Shown piece by piece: positions 58,522-64,000 of a DNA stretch of 64,000 nucleotides. How positions within the stretch are numbered: position 1 is the stretch's first letter; every line of letters starts with the position of its first letter. Where the stretch lies: assembly GCA_003550305.1 (NCBI GenBank), contig QKYT01000037.1, positions 1 to 64,000 of the forward strand. The letters run 5' to 3'. The position numbers and the translations under genes were made by a program. Below the pieces are notes generated by a model that saw nothing but the letters and a program-made list of their open reading frames with translations, did not search any database and was not told the origin of the DNA. The stretch comes from Glomus cerebriforme (lineage: Eukaryota; Glomeromycota; Glomeromycetes; Glomerales; Glomeraceae).

Positions 58522-61259
<2,738 letters not shown>

Positions 61260-62564
61260 AAATAAAGATGAAAAAAAAATTCCCTTTTCCATCTCCATAT
61301 CTCCATTGTACGAACTATATGTTGTAAAAATTCCCCCTAACTAAAAATCGTAAGGAGTTTGTTTCAAAAAACTAATAAATTGGTTTCATTTAATATAAAT
61401 TACAAAAAAAAAAAAAAAAAAAATTTATTGTAATTATTGCTTATTGAATGTAACAAACAAAATAAAAAAAAAAGCAATAGAATGTGTTGTCAATTATAAT
61501 TTTTTTTTAATTAAAGTGCTATGTGAAGAGTTATAAAATACTTGAATTGATTATTTTTTATTAAAATTTTGATTATAATTTTTTGCAAATTTATTATGTC
61601 ATTACAATATCTAAGATGAATCAAATGATGGTAAAACCACGGATTACATTGGCCCTTATTTGATATGAATTATTATAAGGGTCATTGGAGATTATTAGAT
61701 AAACGAAAATTATTGTCAGTCAATAAAAATGAACTTTAGAAAGGTTAGACTTTTTTTATTCAAATAACATTATTAAACTGCATTAAACTGAGAGAAATCT
61801 AATCCTGATGGGTTATATTTAAAAGATAATTGGGATTTTATATAAATGTTAAATTTTGAAAATATAAACTAATAAAAATGCCATCACAATGTCCTACTAT
61901 ATAAATTCCTTCTACCCAAAAGAGGATTTTTTTCTACTTTGTTTGGTCTTTTTTTTCTCTTCAATTCTTTCTTTGATTGCTGTTTACATACTCTAACTCA
62001 GCTCTAATAACCAATGGTAAATTATCACATCGTGCTTTGAAATCTTAATAGTGAAATCATACCAAATCCCCTACTTAGCTTGTTGAATAATAACAATTTG
62101 ATGTACATTATCACAAAAATTAAAAATTGCTACGAATTTAAGTGAAACAAATCATCGCTGATATCATTCACATGATCTACGCGTTTGATTGAGTTCTCCC
62201 TCTTAAAAAATCTCTAAAAACGCGTTAAACAATATTATATATAATCTATAAAAATTTCCTCAAGAGGAAAAATAATTATTATCTGTTTCATGTTTATACT
62301 GCTTACATACGAACAATTCTCACGTCACATACTTAATTTTTAACAAACCTCCTTATTTACTCGTAAGTAGTAATAAATTATTTAATAGCCGCTTCAACCT
62401 CTGATCTGCAGATAATTATGTCGATCATTATCTGTTAAGTTCATTAATTAATTTACGCGAATCGCGAAATAATTTATATAAGATCTTATGCATATACAAT
62501 TATCCTTTTTTTTTAAAAAAAATTTTATCAGAAATAAAATTACATTATATCATTAAATATTATT
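61260..62564. other. Intergenic, 1.3 kb
   Basis: The 3' flanks of EF-1alpha (+) and the membrane protein gene (-). AT-rich, with an A run at 61404-61423. No ORF or RNA gene is recognised. Confidence 0.5.
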
Positions 62565-63577
62565 CTATTCGCGTTTTTCTCTGTTTACTTCTCTATTTAC
62601 CTGTGCGACTTCTATTAATTTTTGCAAAGATGAATAAAACAACGGAACACATATAAAATAACCAACTCCTAAAATTAACGCCAATGTTAGAATTAATTTG
62701 AACGCTACGCGTGGAACTCCATAAGTTAAAGTTTCCAGTACTATAAAAAAATATGAATTAAATATAAATTTTTATGTGAAAATAAGATATGAAAAGCCCA
62801 AAGTTTCGAAGACAATTACCGATGTTATATATTATTGGACGAGATTCTCTTCCCGGAACATTAGACACTCCTTCATATATAGCTTTCACACGAAGCAACT
62901 TTTTCGTCGTAGTTATAATTTGTTGAGAATTCTTTATAATGACAAACAAATTAATAAATAATAATTCATATGGAATAATAAACATTATACGGTGTCACTC
63001 ACCGATTGAGTAATTTCCAAATTTTTCCTCCTTTTAAAAATATTTGCTGCTTCTTCGAAACCCATTATTTCCAATACGAACGTTGTAGGCGACTTTATTG
63101 TTATTCAATATTTTGTCAATAAACGATATATGACTGGTCATTAATTCAAATCAACTCACCGTTGCTGCATAAGATACTCTTGCTTCATATGTATTTCCTT
63201 CTTCTAAACCATCGAGAATATACCATTTTTCTTTCTGTCCTATTTTATCTTGAGCAATTTCGTCTATATTTTTGAAAGGTACTATTTGTTCATAACGTTG
63301 GATAGAATACGGAGGTATTAAAGTCTTTAAAGAATTTAGATATTTTATTGTTATTTTCCTTATATTACTGAATGACGAATTCGCTTGTAAAAAGTCTTAC
63401 CACTAAACCCTCTTGTTCACTCCATTCCGAAATTTCTTTGTAAATTTTTTCGGAAATCCCTACAACATTAGAAATAAAAACTTCTTTTTCAATGTTTGCC
63501 TTAGTTTGTTTAATTAACAAACAATATAATATCAAGAATGCCATAAGCGTGCTTTCGAAAAAAAAATTCATTTTCAA
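62565..63577 (-). CDS. Type I membrane protein with Fn3-like lumenal part; apparent one-base frame break
   Basis: Exons inferred: 63577-63401, 63324-63160, 63092-63003, 62931-62820 and 62741-62565. The first four join in frame. The product has a signal peptide (STLMAFLILYCLLIKQTKA), a beta-rich lumenal part with VVGISEKIYKEISEW, TLIPPYSIQRYEQIVPF and the Fn3-like WYILDGLEEGNTYEARVSYA, a C-terminal membrane span LILTLALILGVGYFICVPLF and a short charged tail. The last exon holds one base too many: the frame entering at VLETLTYGVPRVAF must shift at the GG pair 62700-62701 to reach the membrane span, otherwise it reads unrelated residues to an early stop. With the shift the protein has about 240 residues. 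I do not recognise the family for certain; an ER protein such as the Pga1 type is possible. Confidence 0.7.
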
Positions 63578-63778
63578 GAAATTGGTACAATTCTAATACT
63601 CTATTACCACCGCAGCGATGTTAATTAAACTTCATATACCAATTTTGGAACTTCGCATTATTTGTGTTGTTTTCGTGCGTCCGTCCGCAGCAAAAAAAGA
63701 TAATCGCTTTATCTCACATGGTATGACAATTTTATCGAAACTATTTGTATTTCAATTCAACTATCTAAATTATTTAAA
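63578..63778. promoter_or_regulatory. Divergent upstream region, membrane protein and cysteine-synthase-like genes
   Basis: Only 201 bases separate the two start codons, so the promoters must overlap. The middle (63605-63700) is less AT-rich than usual. No specific site is identified. Confidence 0.45.
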
Positions 63779-63980
63779 ATGTCTAGTTTACGTCTTCCAC
63801 CACCAATATTTGACGATATAACTTCAACAATTGGTAATACACCAATAGTTCGAATAAAATCAATATCAACACTCGTTCCTTCAATTGAATTATCAAACAT
63901 TGAATTACTGGTTAAATTGGAATATTTAAATTCATTATCTGGAAGCATTAAAGATAGAGTTGCCAAAAGGATATTAGAAG
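63779..63980 (+). CDS. Cysteine synthase/cystathionine beta-synthase-like enzyme, first exon only
   Basis: The first exon of a PLP-dependent beta-family enzyme that would make cysteine or cystathionine from a serine derivative. The ATG at 63779 starts MSSLRLPPPIFDDITSTIGN. It continues TPIVRIKSIS, then LLVKLEYLNSLSGSIKDRVA. The Lys in SGSIKDR is the expected PLP-binding lysine and IGNTPIVRI is the family entry motif. The exon ends at 63980 before a GTATAT donor, in phase 1. The rest lies beyond the window. Which member of the family it is cannot be told from 67 residues. Confidence 0.85.
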
Positions 63981-64000
63981 GTATATTTATTTTTAATAAA

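Overview
The window looks like nuclear DNA of an arbuscular mycorrhizal fungus of the Rhizophagus type (Glomeromycota). This is an inference from four things. The DNA is extremely AT-rich with long A and T runs. Conserved genes are cut by many short GT-AG introns. Several families that are expanded in these fungi are present: a tyrosine-kinase-like kinase, a MATA-type HMG-box protein and a VLIG-like giant GTPase relic. The space between genes holds decayed transposon sequence. Scattered N bases show it is a draft assembly.

Layout. 1-4.5 kb is a repeat-rich flank: a 101-102 bp tandem repeat, a decayed transposon-type ORF broken only by TGA codons, AT-rich filler and a degenerate telomere-like GGATTA array. 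4.5-22.4 kb is a gene block: ISY1 splicing factor (-), a Spp1/CXXC1-type PHD-finger COMPASS subunit (+), an intronless TKL kinase (+), a carboxypeptidase Y-type peptidase (-), an orphan single-pass membrane protein (-), a DUF676 lipase (+), a stomatin-like protein 2 (-) and a Pho80-type cyclin (+). 24-28 kb is a broken VLIG-type GTPase. 28-37.8 kb is a transposon graveyard with a striking GC-rich nest of hairpins at 28.7 kb and a decayed DDE-type transposase at 32-34 kb. 37.8-64 kb is a second gene block: HMG-box protein with an expanding peptide repeat (-), PAS-domain kinase (-), DNAJB6-like J protein (+) with a heat-shock element upstream, ankyrin-repeat protein (+), DCP1 (-), ribosomal protein eL32 (+), a tiny complex I subunit of NDUFB2 type (-), PRL-type phosphatase (-), peptidyl-tRNA hydrolase (+), EF-1alpha (+), a type I membrane protein with a one-base frame break (-) and the first exon of a cysteine-synthase-like gene (+).

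For the multi-exon genes I worked out exon borders by hand and checked that the coding lengths sum to whole codons. The exceptions are the membrane protein at 62.6-63.6 kb and the 3' end of the PHD gene, where the frame appears to break. The genes are mostly independent housekeeping units, and I see no operon-like system. Several pairs share divergent promoters: ISY1/PHD, stomatin/cyclin, PASK/J protein, DCP1/eL32, PRL/Pth and membrane protein/cysteine synthase. The intronless genes (kinase, HMG protein, orphan membrane protein) include the lineage-expanded kinase and HMG families, while the conserved genes are intron-rich.

The best candidate for something undescribed is the GC-rich multi-hairpin element at 28679-28870, which sits inside a longer unit bounded by inverted repeats (28646-29168).
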